Assembly: GCF_002933815.1 (NCBI RefSeq)
Contig: NZ_BEYR01000001.1
Location: 2,287,765-2,351,764 of the forward strand
Direction: 5' to 3'
From: Sphingobacterium sp. HMA12
Lineage (GTDB): Bacteria > Bacteroidota > Bacteroidia > Sphingobacteriales > Sphingobacteriaceae
DNA: 64,000 nt
Under the pieces are notes generated by a model. It was given only the letters and a program-made list of their open reading frames with translations. It was not told the origin of the DNA and ran no database searches. Shown piece by piece: positions 53,985-63,092 of this stretch. How positions within the stretch are numbered: position 1 is the first letter of the stretch; each line of letters starts with the position of its first letter. The position numbers and the translations under genes are program-made.

Positions 53985-54899
53985 TTATCTTCCAAATGTG
54001 TCATAATTATCTGTCGCATACTTCTCGAATCTCGTCAGAAGAGCAATATTATCTTTTTCCAACGGACTCAGATCCGAACTCACATCTTTCGAAACCGGCA
54101 CATACCAATCTACCGGATCGAAGAACTGACGAATAGAGGGTTTAGTAAATGCATAGCCATGCCGAGCGAAAATTGTATTTCGGATAATCTCCAGATCTAA
54201 TTTTTTTAAGTTTTTCAAGTCTTTCTCTGCCAATTTTTGTTTAGAAGCATTTATGCTGAACACCGCCGGGGATGCAGACCGATAATATTCCATCACATAG
54301 GTATAAGTCGAATCACCGTCTTGATCTGTCGCTTCTTTCTTTTTCGCATTGATCCAATCGACCAAAGTTCCATATTCTTCATCTTGATTATTTAACATCA
54401 GATTGGGATTATAGGCAAACTGCTTTTTCAATAATTTGAAATTTCTCTTTTTAATCTTCACGCTCTGGTCATAGGCAACCCAGCTACCGATCAATGTATC
54501 ATTCCTCAGTTTTATTTCAAAACGACCATCTGATTTTTTATCTCCGGGTTCATCTAACAGGAGCTGCATCGCATTCCCGTCGCCCTCAAGTTTTCCCATC
54601 AACGAACGTAGATTCCCTTTGACCACATTCTGCCCAAAAACATTCCCTTTATCTGTAATTTTTTTTATGGTCAGGTTTATTTTTGGACTATAATCGGTAT
54701 TTGGAAGCCCCTCTCCATCTTCTAGTAAATTTTCATCAATCACAAAATCGCCCACCCAATTGCCATAAAGCTCCTGATGTGCTTCACGCTCTAGGACAAC
54801 GGAATCTTTTGCTTTGGGTTCAACGGCCTTCTTATTTGTTCGATCCTTACAACCGATCAGGGCGGAAAGCGCTAACAATAAATAAATATTCCTTTTCAT
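53985..54899 (-). CDS. YARHG-domain lipoprotein
   Basis: 304 residues. A lipoprotein signal ends in LIGC at about 17. The middle (about 30-180) is a beta-rich domain with HQELYGNWVGDFVIDE, KINLTIKKI and LIGSWVAYDQSVKIKKR. The C-terminal YARHG domain (about 235-300) reads LEIIRNTIFARHGYAFTKPSIRQFFDPVDWYVP and ends DNIALLTRFEKYA. The YARHG domain is of unknown function and is found in extracytoplasmic proteins. It is monocistronic and faces the hisGD operon. Confidence 0.85.
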   Translation of the reverse strand: MKRNIYLLLALSALIGCKDRTNKKAVEPKAKDSVVLEREAHQELYGNWVGDFVIDENLLEDGEGLPNTDYSPKINLTIKKITDKGNVFGQNVVKGNLRSLMGKLEGDGNAMQLLLDEPGDKKSDGRFEIKLRNDTLIGSWVAYDQSVKIKKRNFKLLKKQFAYNPNLMLNNQDEEYGTLVDWINAKKKEATDQDGDSTYTYVMEYYRSASPAVFSINASKQKLAEKDLKNLKKLDLEIIRNTIFARHGYAFTKPSIRQFFDPVDWYVPVSKDVSSDLSPLEKDNIALLTRFEKYATDNYDTFGR

Positions 54900-54941
54900 T
54901 TTGTTATAATTTGTTTTATTAAATAAATGAATTCATGCCAT

Positions 54942-55610
54942 TTATAAGTCGGATAGACCGTAATGGTTTCGTAAATTATGATTTTTTCGATAAATAATAA
55001 ACTCTACAAGTAATAAATTAGGAACCCAACCCAACCAGGCAATTAGCTGATAAAGATCCATCGGATTGGGATGGAAGAGATAGACCAGAATCACTTTCCA
55101 AAAACGCAATGTAAGCGCTGAACAGGTCAGGGCGAAGCTTCGCAGCATAAAATCATGGTGAAGATTTATTTTTCTCTGAACTGCGAGGCGCACTGCCTGC
55201 CATGTAAAATAGAACCATCCCAGTGCGAGCAACTCAAATGAAATGATTGCAAATACCCCGCCATTAGCGACAGAACCAATCAAAGCACCAGAAGGTGCTG
55301 CAAATCCCAAAATACCGACGACATAAATGTATCCGATCGTCCGGTGTAATCGGGGGCGCTTCTTTAGTAAGCCTGAATTAAATTGGGTAAAACCAGCGGG
55401 CAAAGCAAGGATTGCGGTGCAGACATGGGTATAAAAAGCATACTTGTACCACCAAAGCTCCTCAACTTCAGTCTGTTTGATCATAAGAAAATTTGCGTCT
55501 AATGCAAAACTGCGGTAGCGCCAAGTAATTTCCGCCATCAACGTACAGCTGTAAGCAAAAATCAAAAGCCAAAATCCATTCAATATCGAAATTTGAGCTT
55601 TTTTTTCCAT
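54942..55610 (-). CDS. DUF2306 membrane protein
   Basis: 222 residues with six or so membrane helices. YAFYTHVCTAILALPAGFTQF, LHRTIGYIYVVGILGFAAPSGALIG, INLHHDFMLRSFALTCSALTLRFW are the DUF2306 pattern, with histidines placed as in small heme- or copper-associated membrane proteins; function unproven. It starts seven bases after the upstream ABC permease stop, so the two are translated together. Confidence 0.85.
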   Translation of the reverse strand: MEKKAQISILNGFWLLIFAYSCTLMAEITWRYRSFALDANFLMIKQTEVEELWWYKYAFYTHVCTAILALPAGFTQFNSGLLKKRPRLHRTIGYIYVVGILGFAAPSGALIGSVANGGVFAIISFELLALGWFYFTWQAVRLAVQRKINLHHDFMLRSFALTCSALTLRFWKVILVYLFHPNPMDLYQLIAWLGWVPNLLLVEFIIYRKNHNLRNHYGLSDL

Positions 55611-55617
55611 GACGAGT

Positions 55618-56862
55618 TTATTTACTTCGAATTGCTTCGACAGGATCCAACCGGGAGGCCATTAAAGCCGGAACTATCCCTGATACTAGGCCAATGAAGG
55701 TCGAAAGAGAAACCGTAAGAATGACCATCTTTAAGCTAACGACAATGGCCACGCCGGTCGCCAATTGAACGATAAAAGCCAGAAAATAGACCACGGCAAG
55801 ACCAATTCCGCCCCCTAATAAACAAAGCACGATAGATTCAATGAGAAACTGCGACAAGATGAAGAAGTTTTTAGCCCCTAATGCTTTTTGGATTCCAATA
55901 ATATGTGTGCGTTCCTTGACGCTGACAAACATGATATTCGCGATACCAAAACCACCGACTAAAATCGAAAAAATACCAATGGAAAAACCGGCAAGGTTGA
56001 TGATACCAAAAAGCTGATCCAATGCACCCGTAATCATCGTTGTCTGGTTGATGGAAAAATTTTCTTCACGCTGCGGAGAAATGCGGCGGATAGAACGCAT
56101 CAATGTTTTTGCTTCACTTTCTGCCTCCCCCAAGGTATAATTCGACTTGATCACCATCGCTATACTTGGTGAGAAATTATCATAATTGACAAGATTACGG
56201 GCTAATTCAAAAGGAATAAAAGCCGTATCATCAGGCGATGTATTGATTAATACACCATTACCCTCTTTTTTTAACACGCCAATCACCTGAATCTTTCGGC
56301 CCAACATACTGATATACTTGCCTACCGGCTCCTCATTTGGAAAAAGACCCTCCGCGATGTTGGCTCCTAATACCGTTACAAGAGCTCCACTTCGGGATTC
56401 ACTTTCGGCAAAGTATCTACCGTCAACAATATTTAAGTTTTGGATATATAGATTTTCATAGGTAGCTGCATTTACGGAAGAACCTTGCGCCGAATTGTTC
56501 TTATACTTAATCGTCGTATTGCCGATATTGATCATATACGCCATATATTCGGCTGTTGTCATACGACTTCTTAAATCCTGATAATTATTATAGGTAGGTT
56601 CGGGCCTATTCAAATATTTCCACCAAGGATAATTTGGACCGCCATCCCAGGGCCATTTTTCGATATAAAGTGTCTTACTACCGATCTTCTTGACAGATTC
56701 CTCAATATTATTTCGTAGGGTATCTACTGCCGAAAACACACCTATAATGGTAAAAATACCGATAGTCACGCCCAGCAAGGAAAGCAAGGTCCGTGTACGA
56801 TTGTCCTTTAATGCCGAAAACGCAAACTGACAACTTTCCAATATCAATCGAAGGAATAACAT
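55618..56862 (-). CDS. ABC transporter permease (MacB/FtsX-like)
   Basis: 414 residues. TM1 (about 22-45, TRTLLSLLGVTIGIFTIIGVFS) precedes a MacB-type periplasmic domain (about 50-270, IGSKTLYIEKWPWDG..., VVTVLGANIAEGLFPNEEPVGKYI). Three more helices follow with FSIGIFSILVGGFGIANIMFVSVKERTHIIGIQKALGAK and GLVSGIVPALMASRLDPVEAIR. It is the permease half of an export or signalling ABC system. No ATPase gene lies beside it: the flanking gene on this strand is DUF2306, and queA diverges. The partner must be elsewhere. Confidence 0.92.
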   Translation of the reverse strand: MLFLRLILESCQFAFSALKDNRTRTLLSLLGVTIGIFTIIGVFSAVDTLRNNIEESVKKIGSKTLYIEKWPWDGGPNYPWWKYLNRPEPTYNNYQDLRSRMTTAEYMAYMINIGNTTIKYKNNSAQGSSVNAATYENLYIQNLNIVDGRYFAESESRSGALVTVLGANIAEGLFPNEEPVGKYISMLGRKIQVIGVLKKEGNGVLINTSPDDTAFIPFELARNLVNYDNFSPSIAMVIKSNYTLGEAESEAKTLMRSIRRISPQREENFSINQTTMITGALDQLFGIINLAGFSIGIFSILVGGFGIANIMFVSVKERTHIIGIQKALGAKNFFILSQFLIESIVLCLLGGGIGLAVVYFLAFIVQLATGVAIVVSLKMVILTVSLSTFIGLVSGIVPALMASRLDPVEAIRSK

Positions 56863-56943
56863 AATTGCATCCTAAAATACAATATAGTTTTGATTTAATG
56901 TCAAAATCAATAAAAATATATGCATAAATTAGAAATAAGGCCT

Positions 56944-56971
56944 TTTGATACCCAAAAAAGTTATAACTTTG
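56944..56971 (+). promoter_or_regulatory. Likely promoter of queA
   Basis: TAACTTTG (56964-56971) fits TAnnTTTG. TTG at 56944-56946 lies 17 bases ahead, slightly short of the usual 19-20. It predicts a leader of about 70 nt. Confidence 0.5.
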
Positions 56972-57046
56972 TATGCTTTTTGCAACCTAGTATTTGGTGC
57001 ACTGTAATGCACTGAAAGGCAGACATTAAAATATATATCATTAAAG

Positions 57047-58096
57047 ATGAAGTTATCTCAATTTAAATTCAACTTACCAGAATCATTGCTTGCTTCTGAA
57101 CCTTCTGAAAATCGTGACGAATCACGTTTGATGGTCTTACATCGGGATACTGGTAAAATTGAACACAAAATTTTCAAAGATGTATTGGACTATTTTGACG
57201 ACAAAGACGTCATGATATTAAACAATACAAAAGTTTTTCCAGCGCGCCTATATGGTAATAAAGAAAAAACTGGAGCTACGATTGAAGTTTTCTTGTTACG
57301 CGAATTGAACAATGAGCTTCGTCTTTGGGATGTATTGGTTGATCCTGCACGTAAAATCCGTGTTGGTAACAAATTATATTTCGGCGAGGATGACTTATTG
57401 GTCGCTGAGGTTGTTGACAACACGACTTCACGTGGACGTACAATCAGATTCCTATTTGATGGTACCGACGAAGAATTCCGTCGCAACATCGAGATTTTAG
57501 GTGAAACGCCACTTCCTAAATATATCAAACGTAAAGCAACTCCAGAAGATAAATTCCGGTACCAAACTATTTATGCCAAAAATGAAGGCGCTGTTGCAGC
57601 ACCTACAGCTGGTCTTCATTTTTCCCGTGAATTAATGAAACGTTTGGAACTTAAAGGTGTGGATTTTGCTGAAGTTACATTACATGTTGGTCTTGGTACC
57701 TTCCGTACTGTCGAAGTGGAAGATTTGACTAAACATAAGATGGACTCGGAGCAATTTATTATCACGGATGAAGCTGCAAAAGTAGTAAACAGAGCAATTG
57801 ATAATAAACGCCGCGTATGTGCTGTTGGAACGACATCTATGCGTGCGATTGAATCCTCAGTATCTGCAGATCATCACTTAAAAGCTGCTTCAGATTGGAC
57901 AAGTAAGTTCATCTACCCTCCTTATGATTTCAGCATTGCAAACTCAATGATTACCAACTTCCATACGCCGGAATCTACTTTATTGGTGATGATTGCTGCA
58001 TTCGCGGGATATGAGAATGTAATGAACGCCTATGAGGTTGCTGTAAAAGAAAAATACAGATTCTACAGCTACGGTGATGCGATGTTGATCATCTAA
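57047..58096 (+). CDS. queA: S-adenosylmethionine:tRNA ribosyltransferase-isomerase
   Basis: 349 residues, the usual size. QueA moves the ribosyl group of SAM to preQ1 in tRNA to make epoxyqueuosine. [98 protein letters not shown] and [21 protein letters not shown] are the full set of family motifs. It is monocistronic, with a hairpin terminator at 58119-58154. queE is also in the window, about 9 kb away. Confidence 0.97.
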   Translation: MKLSQFKFNLPESLLASEPSENRDESRLMVLHRDTGKIEHKIFKDVLDYFDDKDVMILNNTKVFPARLYGNKEKTGATIEVFLLRELNNELRLWDVLVDPARKIRVGNKLYFGEDDLLVAEVVDNTTSRGRTIRFLFDGTDEEFRRNIEILGETPLPKYIKRKATPEDKFRYQTIYAKNEGAVAAPTAGLHFSRELMKRLELKGVDFAEVTLHVGLGTFRTVEVEDLTKHKMDSEQFIITDEAAKVVNRAIDNKRRVCAVGTTSMRAIESSVSADHHLKAASDWTSKFIYPPYDFSIANSMITNFHTPESTLLVMIAAFAGYENVMNAYEVAVKEKYRFYSYGDAMLII

Positions 58097-58120
58097 TCAG
58101 AGTAGATTATAAAATATCTT

Positions 58121-58153
58121 GAAACGTGGGTAGCTTGTAAACTATCCACGTTT
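58121..58153 (+). terminator. Terminator after queA
   Basis: AAACGTGGGTAG and CTATCCACGTTT pair over about 12 bp with one G-T wobble, then a run of T. It lies about 25 bases past the queA stop. Confidence 0.8.
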
Positions 58154-58182
58154 TTTTAAATAAAAACACTCAATACCTGTCT

Positions 58183-58872
58183 ATGAATTTTGTCATTATC
58201 GTTGCCGCCGGAACCGGGAGTCGTATGAACAGCGACTTACCGAAACAGTTTCTTGATTTAAACGGAACACCGGTGATTATGCATACCATTGATAATTTTC
58301 ACCAATCATCAGCGATCGCAGAGATTATCTTGGTCATCAGCAAAGAAATGGAGCAATTCTGGACAGATTTATGTTTAAAACAGCATTATCACACGCCAGT
58401 CCATTTAGCTTTTGGCGGTGATACTCGTTTCGCAAGTGTAAAAAATGGCCTTGAATATATCCAGAAAAATTTTGAATTAGGAACAAGTGATTATATTGCC
58501 GTCCACGACGGCGCCCGTCCCATTGTCTCTAGTTCTTTAATAACTCGGGCATTCCAGGGGGCCTACGAGCACCAAGCAATTGTTTTAGCGCAAAAGAGTA
58601 TTGAATCGGTACGGACCGGCAACAATACATTAAATAATGCTGTCGATCGAAATCAGGTTTGGCTGGTACAGACCCCTCAGGTATTCCATGCTGAATTGCT
58701 TGCACGGGCTTATCGCCAAAAAGAGGATCCTTTATTTACAGATGATGCCTCAGTGGTCGAAAAAATGGGCAATCGTATTGCTATTGTTGAGGGCGATGCT
58801 AAAAATATTAAAATCACCTATCCACAAGACCTACAAATTGCCCAATTTTATTTGAAACTGATTAAAAAGTGA
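58183..58872 (+). CDS. ispD: 2-C-methyl-D-erythritol 4-phosphate cytidylyltransferase
   Basis: 229 residues. IspD adds CMP to methylerythritol phosphate in the non-mevalonate isoprenoid pathway, which supplies undecaprenol and menaquinone tails. The nucleotide loop is IIVAAGTGSRMNSDLPKQF (arginine and lysine both present), FGGDTRFASVKNGLEYI holds the next conserved residues, AVHDGARPIVS carries the metal aspartate and VQTPQVFH the last motif. ispF is not adjacent. The stop is five bases short of the end of the convergent small membrane gene. Confidence 0.96.
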   Translation: MNFVIIVAAGTGSRMNSDLPKQFLDLNGTPVIMHTIDNFHQSSAIAEIILVISKEMEQFWTDLCLKQHYHTPVHLAFGGDTRFASVKNGLEYIQKNFELGTSDYIAVHDGARPIVSSSLITRAFQGAYEHQAIVLAQKSIESVRTGNNTLNNAVDRNQVWLVQTPQVFHAELLARAYRQKEDPLFTDDASVVEKMGNRIAIVEGDAKNIKITYPQDLQIAQFYLKLIKK

Positions 58873-58877
58873 ATTGA

Positions 58878-59033
58878 TTAGGCGTTACCCCGAATGACGC
58901 GCAACAGCACGACAATAATTGCAATGACCAAAAGGATGTGAATAATGTTATTTCCGGCTGCATAACCTCCAAAAAAACTAATCGCCCAGATAATCACTAA
59001 AATAACGGCGATGATGTACAATAAGTTTCCCAT
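58878..59033 (-). CDS. Lmo0937-like small membrane protein
   Basis: 51 residues: MGNLLYIIAVILVIIWAIS, then FFGGYAAGNNIIHILLVIAI and a short basic tail. Two hydrophobic helices joined by a glycine-rich turn are the mark of the lmo0937/YqaE-like tiny membrane protein families, usually linked to stress or membrane permeability. It is below the length limit of most gene callers, but the protein pattern is clear. It is convergent with ispD and stands alone. Confidence 0.8.
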   Translation of the reverse strand: MGNLLYIIAVILVIIWAISFFGGYAAGNNIIHILLVIAIIVVLLRVIRGNA

Positions 59034-59103
59034 TTCTTTATAATTTAATACCTTATTCTGTTTTATATAGGTATAACAACAGGAAATGGACTAAAGTTTT
59101 ATA

Positions 59104-59880
59104 TTAAATGTATTCATCAAGATTGATCTGCAATCGATCGTAAGCGAGGTATATATTAGGCGGTAGTTCTTCCGAAACCTCCGCATGTAAGCCCATCCGA
59201 TGCCCAATATGTGTAAAATAGGTCTTATCAGCGTTGATATCCTCTGCAAATGCTATCGCCTCCTGCAGGGTTAAATGGGAAATATGGGATTCCCTTTGCA
59301 GCGCATTGACAACCAAAATTTTTACACCTTTCAACAACATCCTGGATTCCTCGGAGATAAATTTCGCATCGGTAATGTAGGCAAAATCATCTATCCTAAA
59401 TCCCAGCACAGGCATTTTATAATGCAATACCTCGATAGGCATAATCTCTTTTCCAAATAGAAATAACGGCTCCCCTGCTTTTATTTCTTCTAAATCTAAT
59501 CGTGGAGCTCCGGGATATTTAATTTCTGTAAAGGCATAGTAAAACTCACGTTTTAAGGCTTCATGAAGCGCCTTTGTACCGTAAATCGCAATGGAAGAAT
59601 GCTGCTGATAGTTAAACGCCCGTACATCATCCAACCCAGCTATATGATCTTTGTGTGCGTGTGTCATCAGTACAGCATCTAGATGCATTACTTTTTCACG
59701 CAACATCTGATAGCGAAAGTCAGGACCTGTATCTACCACAAGCGTATGATCGTTATATTCAATAAGAATAGAAGAACGCAAGCGTTTATCATGTTTGTCC
59801 TGAGATTGACAGACTTGACATTGGCACGCGATAACGGGTACCCCTTGTGATGTTCCGGTTCCTAAAAATGTTATTCTCAA
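59104..59880 (-). CDS. PhnP-like MBL-fold metallo-hydrolase
   Basis: 258 residues. The metal ligands are in MTHAHKDHIAGLDD near residue 75-87, with later histidines in LTLQEAIAFAEDINADKTYFTHIGHRMG. The front TFLGTGTSQGVPVIACQCQVCQS carries cysteines spaced as in the extra zinc site of PhnP-type phosphodiesterases. The substrate is likely a cyclic or activated phosphodiester, which is inferred from the family. It overlaps the upstream 90-residue gene by four bases. Confidence 0.88.
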   Translation of the reverse strand: MRITFLGTGTSQGVPVIACQCQVCQSQDKHDKRLRSSILIEYNDHTLVVDTGPDFRYQMLREKVMHLDAVLMTHAHKDHIAGLDDVRAFNYQQHSSIAIYGTKALHEALKREFYYAFTEIKYPGAPRLDLEEIKAGEPLFLFGKEIMPIEVLHYKMPVLGFRIDDFAYITDAKFISEESRMLLKGVKILVVNALQRESHISHLTLQEAIAFAEDINADKTYFTHIGHRMGLHAEVSEELPPNIYLAYDRLQINLDEYI

Positions 59881-60149
59881 ACTATTGTCTTTGATTTCAA
59901 TACCTCTTCGTAAATCGGAAAAAGTTTTTCAGAAATAACCTCTGAATCAATTTCCACCTCCAATAAAATATTCCATAAGGACTGGATTTTTATCTCCAGA
60001 TTGGAAAACTTATTCACGACCACAACCTTTGTCGCCTGCAACATGCAGGCCCCAGTGCGGAATGAACCTTTTTCATACCTAACTTTAAAGCCCTGCTCTT
60101 TAAAAAACTCCTCTATCTTTGTTAAACTACTCTGTGTAAACGGCAACAA
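59877..60149 (-). CDS. Small hypothetical protein coupled to the MBL hydrolase
   Basis: 90 residues: IEEFFKEQGFKVRYEKGSFRTGACMLQATKVVVVNKFSNLEIKIQ shows alternating strands and a helix, like a small stand-alone fold. No family known to me, though its stop overlaps the start of the hydrolase (TCAT/ATGA), so it is translated with it and may be a partner. A cytoplasmic protein with no signal. Confidence 0.65.
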   Translation of the reverse strand: MLPFTQSSLTKIEEFFKEQGFKVRYEKGSFRTGACMLQATKVVVVNKFSNLEIKIQSLWNILLEVEIDSEVISEKLFPIYEEVLKSKTIV

Positions 60150-60304
60150 AATCTCTCCTTCTTTTTAGTTTTTTTCCCAGTATTCCAAACTTAGATAAAT
60201 TTGCCTTTATATACAAATAAATTCACTTACACACATTTTTCAGGTGTTTAAAATACAATTTCAAAAACCGCTATAGCACAGGATATTTTCATTATTTCCA
60301 GGGA

Positions 60305-61432
60305 TCAATCGACCAGTTTAAGAAGCTCGTTCCCAAAGGTATCCCAACTATATTTTTTCTTTTCGTCTATTATATTTGTCCGAAATTGTCCTTCCTTATC
60401 GTGATGATAGAATGATACGATTCCATTGACGATGCCGTTCACATCTGGCTCAACCACATAACCTACACTGCCGTCCTGTACCAGTTCGGGTAAGCCGCCT
60501 ACATTACTTACGATCATCGGTAAATCAAAGTGATAAGCAACCTGTGTAATTCCACTTTGTGTTGCTGTTCGATAGGGCAACACAACACAATCAGCAGCCG
60601 AGAAATAACGGCCAACCTCCTGATTGGGAATAAAATCAGTATGCATGTAAATCACATCCTCCAAATGATATTTTTGGATAAGGGCCAAATAAGGTGTTGG
60701 GTCTCCGTAAAACTCCCCCGCCAATAACAATTTGATATTTAGTTCCCGGACCCGAGCATCCGCTAAAGCTTCCAGTAATAGATCTAAGCCCTTATATTGT
60801 CGAATAAACCCAAAAAATAAGATAACACGATCTCGCTTTTCAATATTGAGCAACTTGCGTGACTCAACTTTACTCATGTGGAGGCCATAATTATCATATA
60901 AAGGATGGGGGGTATAAACAGCTGGCATCCGTGGACTCAAGGTCTTTAAGTCAGCCAGTACACTTTTGCTCATGGTGACACAGGCGTCGACAGATTTCAA
61001 GAAATAACGGATCAGGAATTTATCTCCAAAACGCTGTTCATGTGGGATAATGTTATCCGCAATACAGACGATCTTGGTGTGTTTATTTTTCCGCACCTGC
61101 CGTTGAATTGTACCTAAGCAGGGACCAAAAAAGGGCATCCAAAAACGAACGATAAGGAGATCATATCGAGCTTCCCGGAGTTCGCTTCCGATCTTAAACC
61201 AATTCAAAGGATTGATCGAATTAACTTTCGTCTTTATATTCAGACCAACTGGCGCCGGTTCATCGGAGAATTGAGATTTGCCCGGAAAGAGAAAATTGGG
61301 ATATTGTAAAGTGAACGAGTAAATATCCACCTCATGCCCCAATTCCTGAAAGTGGGATGCCAATCGTTCGTTAAAAGAAGCGATCCCTCCTCCCCTTAAA
61401 GGGTATGCGGACCCCAGAATCACAATGCGCAT
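60305..61432 (-). CDS. Glycosyltransferase family 4 type protein
   Basis: 375 residues in the two-lobed GT-B fold. The front RIVILGSAYPLRGGGIASFNERLASHFQELGHEV is the acceptor-side glycine-rich start; RVILFFGFIRQYKGLDLLLEAL and LPYRTATQSGITQVAYHFDLPMIVSNVGGLPELVQDGSVGYVV are the nucleotide-sugar motifs. It adds a sugar to a lipid or glycan; donor unknown. Together with the GT2 just upstream (five-base gap) it is part of a cell-envelope sugar unit. Confidence 0.9.
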   Translation of the reverse strand: MRIVILGSAYPLRGGGIASFNERLASHFQELGHEVDIYSFTLQYPNFLFPGKSQFSDEPAPVGLNIKTKVNSINPLNWFKIGSELREARYDLLIVRFWMPFFGPCLGTIQRQVRKNKHTKIVCIADNIIPHEQRFGDKFLIRYFLKSVDACVTMSKSVLADLKTLSPRMPAVYTPHPLYDNYGLHMSKVESRKLLNIEKRDRVILFFGFIRQYKGLDLLLEALADARVRELNIKLLLAGEFYGDPTPYLALIQKYHLEDVIYMHTDFIPNQEVGRYFSAADCVVLPYRTATQSGITQVAYHFDLPMIVSNVGGLPELVQDGSVGYVVEPDVNGIVNGIVSFYHHDKEGQFRTNIIDEKKKYSWDTFGNELLKLVD

Positions 61433-61437
61433 AGGAA

Positions 61438-62391
61438 TTAAATGACTTTTTCGATTTGGTACTCATTCCGGTCCGAACTACTTCTCGAAACCAGTTCGGC
61501 TAAAAATCCTGTCAAAAACAATTGGGTACCTAAAATGATCGCCGTCAGCGCAAAGAAAAATAATGGCTGATCAGTTATATCTCTAAAGGGTGTACCACTA
61601 GCTATACTCATCAATTTGTGGCAGATCAAATAGATTGAAATAAATAAACCGGCAAGGAAACTTATCACCCCCATAACACCAAAAAAATGCATCGGCCGTT
61701 TGGCAAATTTTCCGACAAAGAATATAGACAACAAGTCTAAAAACCCTTTAACAAAGCGTCCCGGTCCAAATTTTGTTGTACCGTATTTACGTGGATAATG
61801 TTGAACAATTTGTTCCTGGATATTCGTAAATCCAGCCCATTTTGCAATAACCGGAATATAGCGGTGCATCTCTCCGTATACTTCAATATTCTTAACCACT
61901 TCTTTCTTATAAGCTTTGAGACCACAGTTAAAATCATGTAGATTATGGATACCTGACATTGATCTCGTTACCCCATTGAATAGTTTGGTCGGAATCGTCT
62001 TTGTCAATGGATCATAACGCTTTTGTTTCCAACCCGAAACCAGATCGGCTCCCTTATTCATAATTCGGTCATATAACTCCGGAATCTCATCCGGACTATC
62101 CTGCAAATCCGCATCCATCGTAATGACCACGTCGCCTTGGGCTGCCGCAAATCCAACATTTAAAGCAGCGGATTTACCATAGTTACGTCTGAATTTAATG
62201 GCTGAAATATTGCCATTTTGTGCTTTCAATTCTTCAATGATCTTCCAGGAATTATCCTTGCTCCCATCATCGACCAAAATAATTTCGTAAGAGAAGTGAT
62301 TAGCCGTCATAACCCGGTCAATCCAGGCCGTTAATTCGGGTAAAGATTCTTCTTCATTAAATAATGGAACAACAACAGAAATATCCATGTG
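61438..62391 (-). CDS. DPM1/GtrB-like GT2 with C-terminal membrane helices
   Basis: 317 residues from the ATG at 62391. The GT-A domain has ISVVVPLFNEEESLPELTAW, ILVDDGSKDNSW, the DXD in TMDADLQDSPDEI and a signature VSGWKQKRYDPLTK. Two helices (about 232-256 and 274-300) at the end make it a DPM1/GtrB-type enzyme, which passes a sugar to undecaprenyl or dolichyl-type phosphate on the inner membrane. It is in a minus-strand unit with DUF4199 upstream and the GT4 downstream. Confidence 0.93.
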   Translation of the reverse strand, partial: HMDISVVVPLFNEEESLPELTAWIDRVMTANHFSYEIILVDDGSKDNSWKIIEELKAQNGNISAIKFRRNYGKSAALNVGFAAAQGDVVITMDADLQDSPDEIPELYDRIMNKGADLVSGWKQKRYDPLTKTIPTKLFNGVTRSMSGIHNLHDFNCGLKAYKKEVVKNIEVYGEMHRYIPVIAKWAGFTNIQEQIVQHYPRKYGTTKFGPGRFVKGFLDLLSIFFVGKFAKRPMHFFGVMGVISFLAGLFISIYLICHKLMSIASGTPFRDITDQPLFFFALTAIILGTQLFLTGFLAELVSRSSSDRNEYQIEKVI

Positions 62392-62487
62392 AATGTTAAT
62401 CATGCTAAAAATGTACTATTTTAATACAAACAAAGGTATTACTTTTCTCAGCAATACCTTATGCACTATATTTTATTTTATAAAAAT

Positions 62488-63090
62488 CTACTTGACAGGC
62501 TGAGCGAATACGGGTTTTTCTTTCTTGGAAAGCGCAGACAATAGCAATGCAAACACAAATTGAAACAACAATGTAATGGCCAAGCCTTTAAAGATCTGAC
62601 CCAAGGTTATCTTTCCGATCGCATCAACTTGTTTTTCCAATTCGGCAATTTTCGAATCAATGACTTCATCGGGAACATTATTCTTTTCCATATACTCAAT
62701 GGTCACATTAATGGTGTGTGTCACAACTTGTTCTTGCAGCGTAGGATTGACAAAATTAACATAAACCTGTGTTCCTATTGTCGAAATAATTGTCGAAATA
62801 GCCAACATCATAAAAATGGATTTGAGTGCAATGGAAAAACTCCAATAACCGCCATTCGCTTTTCTTAGAGAAAAGGAAAACAATGCGGATATAACAACAA
62901 ATATACCCGTATTAACAATAAATGACATAGACATAACTCCCCAAAAGGAATTCAGGTCCTTAACAACAAACAAGACGATCAGTCCAAGAATGAATGAAAT
63001 CACGCCCAGAACGACACCATAGATAATACTCTTTTTCTTGTCAATTACCGCATCGAATCCGGCATTGCTGGGGTTAATTGAATCTGCCAT
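62488..63090 (-). CDS. DUF4199 membrane protein
   Basis: 200 residues with four membrane helices (about 22-42, 52-74, 84-110 and 160-182). The IIYGVVLGVISFILGLIVLF and SFIVNTGIFVVISALFSFSLRKANGGYWSFSIALKSIFMMLAIS segments are the DUF4199 pattern. Its charged domain (EQVVTHTINVTIEYMEKNNVPDEVI) faces one side of the membrane. It starts two bases after the upstream gene's stop, so it is in one transcript with pyrC, the 224-residue gene and the GT2. Function unknown. Confidence 0.88.
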   Translation of the reverse strand: MADSINPSNAGFDAVIDKKKSIIYGVVLGVISFILGLIVLFVVKDLNSFWGVMSMSFIVNTGIFVVISALFSFSLRKANGGYWSFSIALKSIFMMLAISTIISTIGTQVYVNFVNPTLQEQVVTHTINVTIEYMEKNNVPDEVIDSKIAELEKQVDAIGKITLGQIFKGLAITLLFQFVFALLLSALSKKEKPVFAQPVK

Positions 63091-63092
63091 AA

